Positions 22,264-33,235 are shown, numbered from the stretch's first letter. The stretch: DNA of 64,000 nt from Piezodorus guildinii (GCA_023052935.1 CM041294.1:98339616-98403615), one strand, 5' to 3'. Notes: generated by a model not told the origin, from the sequence alone. Numbers and translations are program-made.

Positions 22264-22639
22264 AGTTATTTATTTTCTTTTGGTAATATTATTTATAAAT
22301 CAGCTTAATTTTTACTTAATATTCATAAATTTCCATTATCGAAAGTAAAAATGATTTTATTTAAATGAAATAGAGGCCAGACCTCTCGCTACTAGATGTA
22401 AATCTTAAAAGTAATAAAACATTATTACTAAATAAGTCTTCTGTGTACATTAAAAAAAAAAAAAAATCTTCCACTTTTAATCTAAAATAATTTATTTTAT
22501 TTTCTTCAAAATTACTGTTTCGTGCCCTGTAATAAACTATAGAATGGAATGAATGGTAGTACTCTTAGTCTCTATTTGTATATGCGACCTATCAAAATTT
22601 ATCTATTGCTGGCATTATCTTTGTATGTAGATGACTGAA
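22264..22639. other. AT-rich interval, no gene seen
   Basis: Plain AT-rich sequence with an A run at 22451. Confidence 0.45.
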
Positions 22640-22850
22640 AAATATGCCCAGCCTTTTACCGTTCTGACATGCTGGAGGCGTCTCATAAGTTCCAAGGTGA
22701 TATTGATACTATTAACCTTCAGGAAATAAGTTGAGGATTTATCCAGTAAAAAAATAAGAGTATCCCAATCGTTTCAATACCCTGCCTAAATGGCCTTAAC
22801 ATCAACGACATTCCTATTCAGTCCAAAAAATATTTCGTGAAAATAAATTG
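22640..22850 (+). pseudogene. Short non-LTR reverse transcriptase fragment
   Basis: One frame reads YRSDMLEASHKFQGDIDTIN, then NINDIPIQSKKY. This pattern (a helix after the catalytic loop, then an INxxxIPxxxxxKDLG-like segment) fits the RT thumb region of non-LTR elements. The fragment is very short and interrupted by stops, so it could be chance. Confidence 0.35.
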
Positions 22851-23502
22851 AACTTGTCCTTCAATCTAATTCTAAATATTAAAGAAATCTTGCATGACAT
22901 AGCTCCCATTATTATTATAACTATATTTATAGATTACAACAACACGAACAAACTTTTTTTAATCTTGTCAATGATTAATCTTACGTTTACGCGTAATAAT
23001 AGTTCCATTAATAGATGTTATGGACGCCGAACGGTCGTTGTGCAAAGTTGGTTCTGATTAAACTAAAATTTATGAATAATTTTTGCTAGGTCGTTTTTTG
23101 AATAGCCTTAATTTTGAATTCCTATAGTTTTAGAAAACAATAATTTAATAACGAGCAACATAATAAAATAAAAAACAAAACAAACCGAACTAGTTTAAAG
23201 AGCGGAGAATGATCAACGAGAGTTAAAAATTACAGAAGAGATAGTAAGGAACGAATCGGCGAAGAACATCACTAAGGAAAAAATGGAGAGGTTCCAGAAC
23301 ATGGTCAAGACCAAAGTATTTCTGACGAAGAGAGTACGATAAGATCTGGAATGATGAAGAAATACTGGGCAGGAAGCAAATCACATAGCCACAAGTATTT
23401 AGTGATACAACGTACCCATCCAAGTGCGTGAAACGAAAAAAAAAATATATGCAGCACTAATATGTGAATGTTTTGGTGGATATTATTGAAATAAACTATA
23501 GT
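22851..23502. other. AT-rich interval, no gene seen
   Basis: Small ORFs on both strands look like nothing known. No shared repeat detected. Confidence 0.4.
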
Positions 23503-23962
23503 GACTATAGTAAAGTGAGAATGGTTGACTGAGTGTAGATATGGGAGATGTTAGTTGAGGGTGCAGTCAAATGACCACACAATTAAGTATAAAATTAATT
23601 TAATAGTGCCAGTGTTTTGGACTTAATTATAGGCCTTTTTCAGGGCTATAAAAAAACAAAAGATAACAACCAGAAGTAAAATAAAATATATAAAGATAAT
23701 AAGTAAAAGAAATTATACTGATAATTATAAACAAAGTGAAACTGTAGTTATGACAATTGACAAACATAATGATGATTATAAATAAAAGGGGCAAAAGACA
23801 TTTAATAAAAGGTGAATAATTAGTTAGTTGAAAATTATATATTTAAAAATACCAATTTTAAAATTTGTTTACTGTATGAAAAATGTGAAACATTATAAAG
23901 TTAACAAAAATAATTTACAGTATTACTGCACCCTCAACTAACTCTTCCCATATAGTCTCTAT
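23503..23962 (-). repeat. Penelope-type repeat with inverted ends and hammerhead-like core
   Basis: The left end ATATGGGAGATGTTAGTTGA-GGGTGCAGT recurs inverted at the right end (ACTGCACCCTCAACTAACTC-TTCCCATAT), giving imperfect 29-bp inverted ends. After a GGGTGCAGTCA box comes the inverse of a hammerhead-like core at 23612-23645 (minus strand CCTGAAAAAGGCC...AGTCCAAAACACTGG, with GAAA changed). The AT-rich interior (GATAACAACCAG, GAAATTATACTGATAATT, GTGAAACATTATAA) is shared with 46790-47181. Confidence 0.6.
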
Positions 23963-25262
23963 AATGTACAACTATAACTGTAATAACATAAGTTGGTTTA
24001 TTGCACCGTTATGAATTTTAGAATTCAATGTAGTTGTTGATTAGTTCCTTTGTGCATAATGTTGCTAGATTTCATTATCTGGCAGTAGTGCGTATTCCGT
24101 CATATGGAAAAGTACGAAAATAAAACAAAGTAACAGCATAAAGAATAAAAGAAATTTAACACAAGAATAGGTTCGGTACGGATTTAAATACCACCAAGAC
24201 AAAAGCCCAACTTCAAAAAAAAAGAATAAAGTTTAAAAAAAAGGACAAAGAGATTTGATATGAATAGAAGGGGGTTGGATTTGAAAAGATTAAGCGAATG
24301 AAAGGCAGGGACTCGTAAAAAGTGTTGGCTACAGTATATGTATTTGCTTGTGGCCGTGCTGGTCTCCGTTCCACTTTGATACGTCTCTACTGCAACAAAG
24401 GTTCGATTATCGCACGAGAGAGATGTAATATTTTTTCTTTTGACTAGAGCTTTCAGTGAATATAGTTCAAGCATTCCAGATTTTTTTATTTTATGTACAG
24501 AGCGTTTTATTTTGGATTTATATGAAATGTAAAAGGAATTTTCAATACCTTTCCTAATTCAATAACTTATGTTTGAACATAGCATGGCGTCTTTTAGTTT
24601 CTTATTCACTTCGAATTCAAGTTTCTAAAAAGGTTTATCAATCCACAATTCGCAGTACAAGAATGTTTTATTTTATTATATATATTATTATACCGGGAGG
24701 GAGGGGTAGGTGGGGTAGCTCAGTTGGTATTACACTGTTCTGCTAGGCCTTGGTTTTCTTTTCGCCTGTGGTAGATGGCTAATTATTTTTTTATTTAGCA
24801 GCGGGTCGACTCTCGAATAGTGAGACCATAAGGTGCATCCCATCCATAATAAGATTTGGTATCCTTGATTGGAGTAAAAACCTGGAATCGTACTGTTGAG
24901 CATGATTTTAGATAAATCACTTCCGTACATGGCCATGACCTAGAAGCATTACGATCTTTACAAGAACTTCATAGGTTGTGATTGTATAATTTTTATAATT
25001 CTGGTGTATAATATTAGGTATTATTTTATAATCATATGATCTTTTAAACTGTCTGTGCCTTAGTACGGAACATCCCCATATGAAACTTCGGTCTGAGGTT
25101 TGTATATCCAACAGAAATAGACTGACGGCTATGATTTACATCAACTAACAAAAGCATTGGATTCCGTGTCTCATTGCTTCTTTTACCGAAAACTTGCAAC
25201 TTAATCTTGATTCCCTAGAACAGCTTTTATGGTATTATTGAGTTGTTTATATAAAAAGGACT
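23963..25262. other. Interval with a tRNA-like scrap at 24712-24785
   Basis: GGGGTAGCTCAGTTGGTATT at 24712 is a good tRNA A box, but no B box follows and no acceptor stem closes, so a tRNA gene is not called. The rest is AT-rich with small, unrecognised ORFs. Confidence 0.4.
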
Positions 25263-25604
25263 CTAGGCTATAATCTACAACCCATGAAGAGTCTTGGGAT
25301 TAGTACATATAGAGATTCGTGCTGTTTCTAGGCCAACGGCCGTGCAATAAGGTGATTCTGCCGAAATCACACTCAGACGCTTGGTTTTTCCCGTTTTTGA
25401 TTACCCACTTTATAGAGGCTGGGTCTGCCACAGGAGAGTCTCCATACCCCAGGATTGCTCCCTCCCCCCCCCCCTTCCCGGCTGAAATAACAGAATAAAT
25501 AATATTCCGTCTCAGACGGACCACAGTAGAATAATGCTCTATCCACTAGACCACGCCGCTCCCAATAAGGTTTTATTAGGATAATTAAGGCCGCTAGGCT
25601 ATAA
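25263..25604 (-). repeat. SINE family B with flanking 11-bp direct repeat
   Basis: The minus-strand head GGGAGCGGCGTGGTCTAGTG, GATAGAGCATT, the body with TTATTTATTCTGTTATTTCA, GTATGGAGACTCTCCTGTGG and CTTATTGCACGGCCGTTGGC, and the CTTCATGGGTTGTAGATTA end are all present between about 25270 and 25563. CTAGGCTATAA occurs at 25263-25273 and again at 25594-25604. About 30 bp separate the SINE head from the second repeat, so whether it is the true duplication is unsure. Confidence 0.75.
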
Positions 25605-25610
25605 GGTTTC

Positions 25611-26010
25611 GTGAAAAGTACTGTATGACCATAAAACTAACATGTGGGGCACCTCAAGCAGCTTTCCACCTTCTATCCTATTATCAATTTACTGGGCGGA
25701 CATAGTGGGCCATAAATATCAGAAAGCAACTATCTTAGCCTATGCAGATGATATTGCTATTTATGGTAGCAGCATGAGTTCTCGTATAGTACTATAGCAG
25801 GTCGAATTCTTAACTATAAAATAACTTCTTATAATGTAGTACGCAAGAGATAAATAAGAAAACCATTCGAAGTATATACAAATAAGATAACCTTAGTAAA
25901 ACATCATAAATACACATGTTGTAAAAAAAAAAAATAATGAGTATGTGTAAAATTATCCGCCAATGACCCTCAAGGGTAGAGGCGGATAAGCAAATAAATA
26001 AAAAAATTAA
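25611..26010 (+). pseudogene. Non-LTR retrotransposon fragment (family RH), RT palm plus 3' end
   Basis: Two frames give KLTCGAPQAAF and then ADIVGHKYQKATILAYADDIAIYGSS, that is, the (G)APQG and YADD motifs of a non-LTR reverse transcriptase. The YADD box is intact but the frame is shifted and ends soon after. At 25960-26010 the 3' end CCAATGACCCTCAAGGGTAG...AAATAAATAAA matches the ends at 52398-52650 and 37745-38340. The segment between is deleted or degraded. Confidence 0.75.
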
Positions 26011-26379
26011 AAAATTTCATGTAGGTGAAGTCATGTCTTGAATCAATATACTGTGCATTCAGAAAGCATAACTTATATTAGCGGGAAAATAAAATTACGA
26101 TAATCATGAAATTAAGCTGTGGTAATAACGGAAAGTGTGCCAAAATTCACAGCTGTACTTACTGGAGTTGAAGGCTCTAAGCCTGTATCTAATTTATGTC
26201 TTGGAACGCCCTTTCTTCCATTCTACCTACACAGCACCAAAGGATGGGGAATTTATTCCGAGATCTGATAATGATATCCTTTTTAGCTTTTATTGCTCAA
26301 CCCATAATATATTAATAAATTATATTTATATACCTGCAATTAAACTGCAATAGACAACAAATAGCTTACAGTTCTCATT
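26011..26379. other. Interval without a recognised gene
   Basis: AT-rich. An ORF at 26135-26353 has no recognisable motif. Confidence 0.4.
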
Positions 26380-27292
26380 CTCCTTGACTTTTCTAAAGTA
26401 TTTGACTCTCTGAACCATTCAATCATCTATTCTAAATTAAAATCTCCTTTCTTTTCCCATATTTCTGCTCTGTGGCTCCAATTTTTCCTTCTGACCGTAC
26501 TCAAGCAGTTTGTATACCTAATCAACCTTCTTCTTTTCTCTTTTCTCAGGAGTTGCCCAATGCTCGAGCATTTCTCCTATACTTTTCAACTCTTATATCA
26601 ATGACCTTTCTGAATCAATCCATCGATGCTTCTACCATCTTTATGGAGACGATTATCAGATGTATTTAACATTTCCTCCTTCCGAGTCATTAGTGGCGTT
26701 TACCAAAATTCAGGAAGACCTATATAGGATCTGTGTATTGGCCAATCTGAACGAATTAAGGTTAACGGCTACAAAAGCTGAAGTAATTATAATTGGATCT
26801 AGTCCCCTCCTGTATATTAAGTTCCTTCGTAAACAAATATGGTATCGTTATTGACCAAACTCTCTCTCAGAAACAACACATAGCCCAAATTTCTCGACGG
26901 CGCTTTCCACCAGTTTTTGGAATTATTTTCCTTCAAACATCCGTCAAGCAACCCCTATAACTACTTTCAAACGCCTCCTGTTTCAGTATCCCTCACAATA
27001 AGAATTGTACTGTTTGATGGTATTAAATATTTTTTAGTTTTTTACATGTATTTATACAAATTATTTCAAACTTTTTTAAAAATCTTTTAGTTTAAACAAA
27101 AGCTTTCTTCAATTATATTGTCAACAAATGTATTTATTTCTTACCATTGTTATTTTTTTATTAATGTTAGGCCTTTTTTTTTTTTTTCCTCATTAATTCT
27201 GTATCTTGGCCAGATGTAGATATTATATTATGTAAAATTTTACGTAAATCTTAACAGACTTCGTCCCAGAATAAAGTTTTTTCTTCTTCCTC
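26380..27292 (+). pseudogene. Non-LTR retrotransposon fragment, family NS, heavily degraded
   Basis: Coding-like words occur in changing frames: LFNSYINDL-like text near 26600, SSFRVI near 26675, then GVVIDQTLS-like text near 26845, and WNYFPSNIRQATPITTFKRL near 26930, matching the WNSLPxxIR...FK C-terminus of the family. The 3' UTR ends CTTCGTCCCAGAATAAAG with a TTCTTCTTCC tail. An internal deletion joins 26830 to 26900. Confidence 0.7.
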
Positions 27293-27409
27293 TATATAAA
27301 TAATGCAAACTTATATGATTCTAAATGTGTTTGTTTGGTTAGTGAAATAGAACTCAAGATCAACAAAATTAAATAAAATAAGTTATTAGGATAAAAGGTG
27401 TGGTTATAT

Positions 27410-27590
27410 CGTGGGATGACCGAGCGTTGTCTGAAGAGGGCGTTGTTGAGAAGATAAAATAATTCGGAGTTAGCACCTAGGTGCCGAGAGGTGAGGGAGC
27501 TTTAACTCTGACATTAATCTCCCTCCCTTACCCTCTCCCCCAAAAAAAACACTCTTGTAGCCTACTGAGGCGAAAAAAAAAAATTAAAAT
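27410..27590 (+). repeat. Probable SINE, family D, with poly(A) tail
   Basis: GGGATGACCGAGCGTTGTCT resembles a tRNA A-box region. GGTGCCGAGAGGTGAGGG, CATTAATCTCCCTCCCTTAC and GTAGCCTACTGAGGCG plus an A11 tract follow in the same order as at 10334-10588. Confidence 0.5.
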
Positions 27591-27669
27591 AAAAAGAGTT
27601 GCGGTTAGAGATTGTTAATGACCTTTATCGTTGACCTATCCGGAAATAGATATGCTAGCCACAATGCTA

Positions 27670-27852
27670 CAGGTGTCCCCAGGAAATAAATATACCTCTT
27701 TCAATTCTAAACTCTCTACCCACGCAAATCCCCTTGTCCGCAACCAATCATTCCCATACAACCCTTCGTGCCTATTTTAAAGAAGATGGTCTCGGGACCT
27801 ACTATTTATTTAGTTTTACTTTATATTTCTATTAAGTACAGTTGTAAATATA

Positions 27853-27858
<6 letters not shown>
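27670..27858 (+). pseudogene. 3' fragment of a Jockey-like element
   Basis: The frame reads THANPLVRNQSFPYNPS and, after a stop, RRWSRDLL, the extreme C-terminus of the Jockey-like ORF2 family. The 3' UTR ending ACAGTTGTAAATATAAATAAA follows and passes directly into the (AT)n tract. Confidence 0.75.

Positions 27859-27914
<56 letters not shown>
27859..27914. repeat. (AT)n microsatellite at a retroelement tail
   Basis: More than 50 bp of AT dinucleotides begin exactly where the Jockey-like 3' tail ends. Confidence 0.95.
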
Positions 27915-27923
<9 letters not shown>

Positions 27924-28879
27924 TATAAACAGAGTTTGAAAAATAATAACATATAATTCAACCATCTTGGGCTCTCCACCTTTCGATTTTCAACCTATTT
28001 GGCCTGCTCCCCCATAGAGAAAAATCTCACTCTTCCGAAAATGAGTATCAGAAAAAAAAATGAATAGCTTTAAATTACTAATTCGAAATGCAACGTAAAG
28101 TACAAGTTGCCCTTGAGCAATTTTTATGCAATATGCCTGTTTGGCTTCATTGAAGTTGGTAAACACGATCAATCTTCCGTCTTTTCCTCTTCAAAACAAA
28201 ATTTCCTCCCCTATAAACTAAAGTTCCTTCACCCTCGATGAACTACCCCTGGATGCAATTCTGAGGTAAACAGGGGTTGTGATATATTACTGATTGCTTG
28301 TCCAATATAAGACTTTTATCAGACATGGTTCCTGAAGTGAGATAAATAGTTGTTTTCAGAAGTAACAAGTGTTTTCAACTGGTTCTGGTGTTTAATAATG
28401 GCGTAAAAGTTAATTATTAACCGGATAAAGAATTGGCTGGATGTTGGGAAGGGTGGGAGGCAAGAAGATGGTACAAGGGAATCGCCCGGAGCAGCCTCCT
28501 CCCCCTCTCTGCAGTAATTGGAAGCCGACTGACAATATTTTCCTTTCCCATTAGCTAGCGCCTTCCGGTGGCATGAAGTTTACGCTCTGTATATTTGTTA
28601 TCCTTCTGTAAATTTATGTTGTCTATATTTGTCTCATTATTTCTAGCTGTTGCATTTATCTCTTACAATTGTGTTATGTTTGATCAATTACGTAACATAC
28701 ATTGGTTATTATATTAAATGTTGGTTAATCATTGTAGTATTAGAAGTTATGTAATGTTTTATATTATTTAATATATCTTACATGCGATAGTAAAATACAC
28801 CATTATATTTAAAGTATAATCAAATAAAAAATTTGTTCTCCTTACTTTATATATTATAAGAAATATTTAGTATAACAAA
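27915..28879. other. Interval with a GC-richer patch
   Basis: 28430-28570 (GGGAAGGGTGGGAGGCAAG, CCTCCTCCCCCTCTCTGCAG) is clearly less AT-rich than its surroundings and unique in the window. No coding region seen. Confidence 0.35.
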
Positions 28880-29085
28880 AAAAAAAAAATTACCTATACA
28901 ATTTATGAAGTACACGTTCCTGGGCTCAGTACATATTGAGATTCTTACTACATCTAATCCTAGGCCAACGGCTGTGCAGTAAGATGATCCGGTTGAGATC
29001 ACGTTAAGCCGCCTGGTTTTCCTTAGTTTTTGGCACTCATTCAATAGAGGATGGGTGTACCCCAGGAGGATTTCCTTTCATTGGA
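28880..29085 (-). repeat. SINE family B, 5'-truncated and diverged
   Basis: Minus-strand words matching the SINE B body: CAGGAGG-GTACACCCATCC, GATCTCAACCGGATCATCTT, CACAGCCGTTGGCC and CAATATGTACTGAGCCCAGG. Confidence 0.65.
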
Positions 29086-29344
29086 AGTGGTATTTACGAA
29101 TGTTTTATTTTCTGATCAAACATGTTAAATTGTTTTCGAAGTTTTATATTTGAATAAAAAAGGATTATGTCGATTTATAATTGACGCTTATATTCAATAA
29201 AATCTATATTTTTACATATATAATAAAAGCCTATAACAAATCGGTCTTTATTGAATTTTAAATACTTGCTGATGTTACATATTCAATGAGTAATGGGTTA
29301 CTTTTCGTTTCAGCAAATTGCTTGTATATTGATTTTTTTCATAC

Positions 29345-29865
29345 CCTAGAAGGATGTCCATACCCCAATAGCTCTTCTGCTTACTCTCGTGGCCACTAAC
29401 GAGCGAATTGGTCCTTGGGCTGCCTTAACATTGTCATAGTCCTCTGTACTCCATCATCCGCATGCCCACCAGCCGAATATCCTCCTTTTTGTGTGTGGTT
29501 ATGACTGTTCCCTGTTAGGTTTTCATCAACCTCCTGTCCTCATTTACCCTGTTCAGATGCTTATATAACCTCAACATATTTAACCGTATAGCGCCAAATA
29601 AGTGCAACGCTATAAATAGCTCATAATTCTTTCAATTTTTTCCTATGCCACATCCCCCATCTCCTTCTCAACACTTTCCTTTCAAATTTGTCAAGTCTTT
29701 CAGCTTTAGCCTTGTTGAGAGTCCATGATTCACTTCTATCGGATACCACTGGTCTTATTATAGTTTTGTACATGTAGGTCTCTGTGGTCCGAGAAAGGAG
29801 ACTGACTTATTACCGAGTTTCTTAGTTCAAAGTATGCTCTGTTACCTGTTAGAATAAAAAATAAT
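29345..29865 (-). pseudogene. RTE-like reverse transcriptase C-terminal fragment
   Basis: Minus-strand frames give TGNRAYFELRN, then MYKTIIRPVVSDRSESWTLN, then KAERLDKFERKVLRRRWG, and farther on traces of the GHxxRM and GRP region. The string IRPVxxYGSExWT...LxxFERKxLRR is characteristic of RTE-type and related LINE reverse transcriptases in arthropods. At least three frame changes and several stops are present, so this is an old, dead fragment. Confidence 0.75.
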
Positions 29866-29955
29866 TGAATACATAATATTCTGTCACTACCGGTATTCGA
29901 ACCCGGGACTCCAGTAGTCTAGTGCTATATTTACTAGACCACACCGTTCCCTATT
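29866..29955 (-). repeat. SINE family B head fragment
   Basis: Minus strand: GGGAACGGTGTGGTCTAGTA, then GTCCCGGGTTCGAATACCGG, then GACAGAATATTATGTATTC. Only the tRNA-like part and the start of the body remain. It abuts the RTE-like fragment. Confidence 0.7.
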
Positions 29956-30604
29956 TGTACTTGCAGGTAATTAATATTTGTTAGTTCTGATTTTTCAGGT
30001 TCCAATTTTTAAAAACTTTATTAATTTGGTCTGACACTCTAGAGACAGCCGTCCTTATTTTTAGATTCCTCGTTTATCTGTGATATTAAAATAATTTGAA
30101 AGCGATTATTGCAAACGTTGTTGATGAATATTTTATTTACTCAGTTTTATTTTTTCAGCCTTCTTATCTTTAGTAGGTTTTTTTTAAAAATAATTTAAAA
30201 AAAAAAGCAGTATTAGACCTCTAGTATTAGCATATTAGACCTCTTATTTGTTAGTAATATTCTCTAAAGTTACATCATGAGCTTAATATCAGTTTCCGGC
30301 GATTAATTATATATGAAGAATTGTTGCTACATATTGACAAACGCACATAGAACAGAATTTTTAACGAAACTTGGTCATTTGGACTTAAGTTTTGTCGAAA
30401 ATTCAGACTCAAGAAATTTTACGAGCAAACTTTCCTTTCTATTTGTATTATATTTAACTTGGTGACATTAAAATTAAAGATTTATCACAGCTCGATAATA
30501 TTTTAGAGAATATTTAATCTAGAAACTTATGCATTACATTTTTTTAACCAATTATATATATCAAACTCATTATTCAAAACAAATATGTCCAAGGAGGTGA
30601 TTAA
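29956..30604. other. AT-rich interval, no gene seen
   Basis: Nothing beyond AT-rich sequence; a short direct repeat TATTAGACCTCT occurs near 30210 and 30232. Confidence 0.45.
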
Positions 30605-30930
30605 AGCAAGGTAAGCCGCCATGTTATTCCCTAATTTTTAGGTACCCACTTTAAAGAAGCTAAGTGTGCCTCAGGAGGGTCTTCTTACTCAGGGTAGCCT
30701 CACAGGCCATGGAAGCCCTTAGCCGAGCGATTTGGTTCTCTGAGATTTCAGATGGTATATTATAGGGTAGAGAGATCATTACTTACCTTCATTGTTGCGA
30801 GTGGCTACCCATTGGCTGACGGATCTCACATACCCGGGGGAAGGTTTTGAATGAATTCCCATTTAATTATAAGCTTTAAACTTGGGAGTGTTTGACTGGC
30901 GTACTAGCCACTGAGTCACGGGCTCCCCAG
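30605..30930 (-). repeat. Hybrid of SINE B piece and SINE A copy
   Basis: 30610-30695 carries SINE B body text (GGTACCCACTTTAAAGAAGC, GTGCCTCAGGAGGGTCTTC). From 30696 it becomes SINE A body (CTCACAGGCCATGGAAGCCC, CTACCCATTGGCTGACGG, CTCACATACCC) and ends in an A-type head (minus strand GGGGAGCCCGTGACTCAGTG). Confidence 0.65.
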
Positions 30931-31769
30931 AGTGTTTATATCATTAGATGGCATATTTTGTGTAGGTTCCTATTTGAATACTCATTTGATTTTTGGAATA
31001 AATCAAGTATTTAAAAATGTAATTTTCAAGGGATTTTTAACCTGATATTTTTCCTTATCTCTCCTACTTTTCCGCAATCGTCAGGTACTTGACAACGGTT
31101 GGCTCGTTCCATTATACCCGACTGGACAGAGAAAGAGTCCAATAAAACACGGGAAGTAGGAACTGTAATTCCTGACGGCTCTGGAGGGACGGACTATTGG
31201 ATTAGAAGGTAGGGCAGGGTAGCCAAGCCGGTAAGTGCTTCCAAATTAGCTGCCTCCCCACGCTAAATGTCTACTTTAAGCCAATTCTCTTCCCTTTAAC
31301 GAGAAACCTCGCGCAATTACTGCTATAATTTGTATACTTTCCTTCAACGTCCGCTGTTTTGTGGGGTATTCAAAGTATGGCTGTAACAGAAGGTAATAGT
31401 CGACGGGAAGTATACGGTTTAAGAATTATATCGTTAGGCAGATAGGATCAATTTTAAGTGGATCGATTTCCGAAATGTCATTTGACTTTCTGTTGATTAC
31501 CGTTGTTATATTTCTCATCATCGCCATCCTTTCAAGCTCCAGTATTCTATGTTATACTTGAACTAGTCTATCACTTCTTCAAGAGTATGCTGAACATAAT
31601 ATTCCTCAAATAATACCTCCCACCACATAAGGATCTTCGGCTATTTGTCTTCGATATTGTATAAGGTTCCTAGAACTTTAATACTTCTGACATACCGTTT
31701 GATACTATTGATATTCCTGAGCATTAAAGGACATAACTTACCTAAAGAAACTTAAAGAATTTTTTTTCC
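30931..31769. other. Low-copy GC-richer interval
   Basis: 31060-31420 is markedly less AT-rich (CGACTGGACAGAGAAAG..., CGACGGGAAGTATACGG) with no long ORF and no second copy in the window. It is a candidate conserved non-coding segment. Confidence 0.35.
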
Positions 31770-32058
31770 AGTGGCGCGACAGGCCATGTAGGCCCTAGGC
31801 CTCGCGGTGTAAACTTCTGGGAGATAACACTCAACGATTCTCGATGCATTTTGTAGTATAGGGTCATCACTCCATACGCCTAATTTCGTGATTGGCCACC
31901 ATTTGCCTGACGGGTCTCACATACACGGGGAAGAGGCTGTGAGTGAATCCCCATTAATTTAATGCTTGAGAAACAGTCCCGCCGGGACTGGGATTTGAAC
32001 TCACATCCTTTAGCACGAGAGACTAGCGCGCTAGCCACTCAGCCACGGACTCCTTAAT
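31770..32058 (-). repeat. tRNA-derived SINE, family A
   Basis: Minus-strand head GGAGTCCGTGGCTGAGTGGC, TAGCGCGCTAGTCTCTCGTG, GTGAGTTCAAATCCCAGTCC (B box), followed by the same body as 3209-3513 down to GGCCTACATGGCCTGTCGCG. TTAAAGAAT lies on both sides (31752-31760 and 32059-32067), a possible 9-bp target-site duplication. Confidence 0.8.
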
Positions 32059-32159
32059 TTAAAGAATACAAAAGAAAAAAAGCAATCGGTCTTACAGGAC
32101 GAGATGTATACGTGTTTGTAATTAAAAACTAAATTAAAATAAGTTTCAACGAGTTTACC

Positions 32160-33137
32160 AAGTAAGTTTCAAGTAATATTTTTGTACGAGTTTAAACTCG
32201 GCCATTCAGCAGCTGAGGCCGCTAGAAATATTTGCAAGGCGTTTGGGGAAGAGAGTGTTAATGAACGGACCATTCGCCGTTGGTTTGCTAAGTTTTCAGC
32301 TAGGGATACCGACTTGGAAAACTTCCGTCTTCCCCGAGGAAGACCTCCGCCCATAATAGACAACGATGTCCTCAAACGTGCCTCATGATCTCACTGAGCG
32401 GCAGCAATTGAAATACCTTGAGACCTGCGTTTCTTTGCTTGCGAGGCAAAAAACTGAGCCTTTCCTTAAAAGAATGATGAAAACCTGCGGTGAAAAATGG
32501 ATCGCATATGACAATCAGCGTCGGTCAGGGCAGTGTTTGAACATCGACGAAATCCGGGGCAAATGCCAAAACCTAATTAGCATCCCAAAAAATTGTTGGT
32601 TACAGTATGGTGGTCCATGGCTGGGATAATTCATTATTCCTTTTTACCTAGAGGTGAAACCATTACCTCTACAACGTACTGAATGAAATTGACCAAATGC
32701 ACACAAAATTATTTTAAAAAACAACCTAGATTGGTAAATCGGAAGGGTCCTATACTCTTACACGACAACGCTAGAAACCATGTTTCAAAACATACCGTGC
32801 AAAAATTTAAAGAATTGGGCTACGAAGTTCTTCCGCACCCACCATATTCTCCCGACTTGTCTCCAACAGATTACCACCTGTTCAGGAATTCAGACAACTT
32901 CGTCAAAGGAAAACTTTTTGAAAATGATGATCAAATGAAAAGTGCGTTTTCAGATTTTGTTTCACTTCAAAGCTCAGAGTTTTTCAGTTCGGGGAAAAAA
33001 AAGTTGGTGTCACGTGGTGGGAAAAATGTGTAGAAAAAGAAGTTAAATACTTCGAATAAAATTATCTTGTTTTTATGTCGTATTTTTAATAAAAATCCTT
33101 TACCTTGAAAACAGACATTTCATGTGACACAACCCAA
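32160..33137 (+). mobile_element. Degenerate mariner element, 3' terminal repeat visible
   Basis: A broken mariner transposase is followed by a plausible 3' terminal repeat (inverse TTGGGTTGTGTCACATGAAA, ending at 33137) next to a TA. The 5' terminal repeat is not found; a SINE A copy lies just upstream and may mark the truncation. Confidence 0.75.
32182..33050 (+). pseudogene. Mariner transposase pseudogene
   Basis: The N-terminal helix-turn-helix half reads YEFKLGHSAAEAARNICKAF and ERTIRRWFAKF. After a deletion that removes the second DNA-binding part the text continues VPHDLTERQQ in another frame, then TCGEKWIAYDNQRR, where the first catalytic Asp of the family's TGDEKW box is not present. 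The C-terminal part has LHDNARNHVSKHTVQ (second Asp) and PPYSPDLSPTDYHLF (third Asp), the DD34D pattern of mariner. At least two frame changes and a stop separate the parts. The usual transposase is about 345 residues; about 290 codons remain. It cannot make active enzyme. Confidence 0.88.
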
Positions 33138-33154
33138 TAATTTTCTCACTCCTA

Positions 33155-33235
33155 CAATCGCCCTGAAGAAGGTCTGAAATTTAGGCCGAAACGTTAGCTC
33201 TATTAAATTAAGTTTCCACTTACATTATTTTTATT
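33155..33235 (+). repeat. Penelope-type hammerhead-like core
   Basis: CTGAAGA at 33163-33169 is followed by a 5-bp stem (GGTCT/AGGCC, one G-U type pair) with a 7-nt loop and then GAAAC at 33188. This is the order of the hammerhead core (CUGANGA, stem II, GAAA). Stem III and the cleavage-site side are not clearly formed, so self-cleavage is unproven. It starts 16 bp after the mariner end. Confidence 0.5.

Noticed and set aside
24184..24474. 96-codon minus-strand frame
   Set aside because: No motif recognised, ends in AT-rich hydrophobic text; likely chance.
24712..24785. Possible tRNA gene (good A box)
   Set aside because: No B box and no closing acceptor stem; more likely a SINE scrap.
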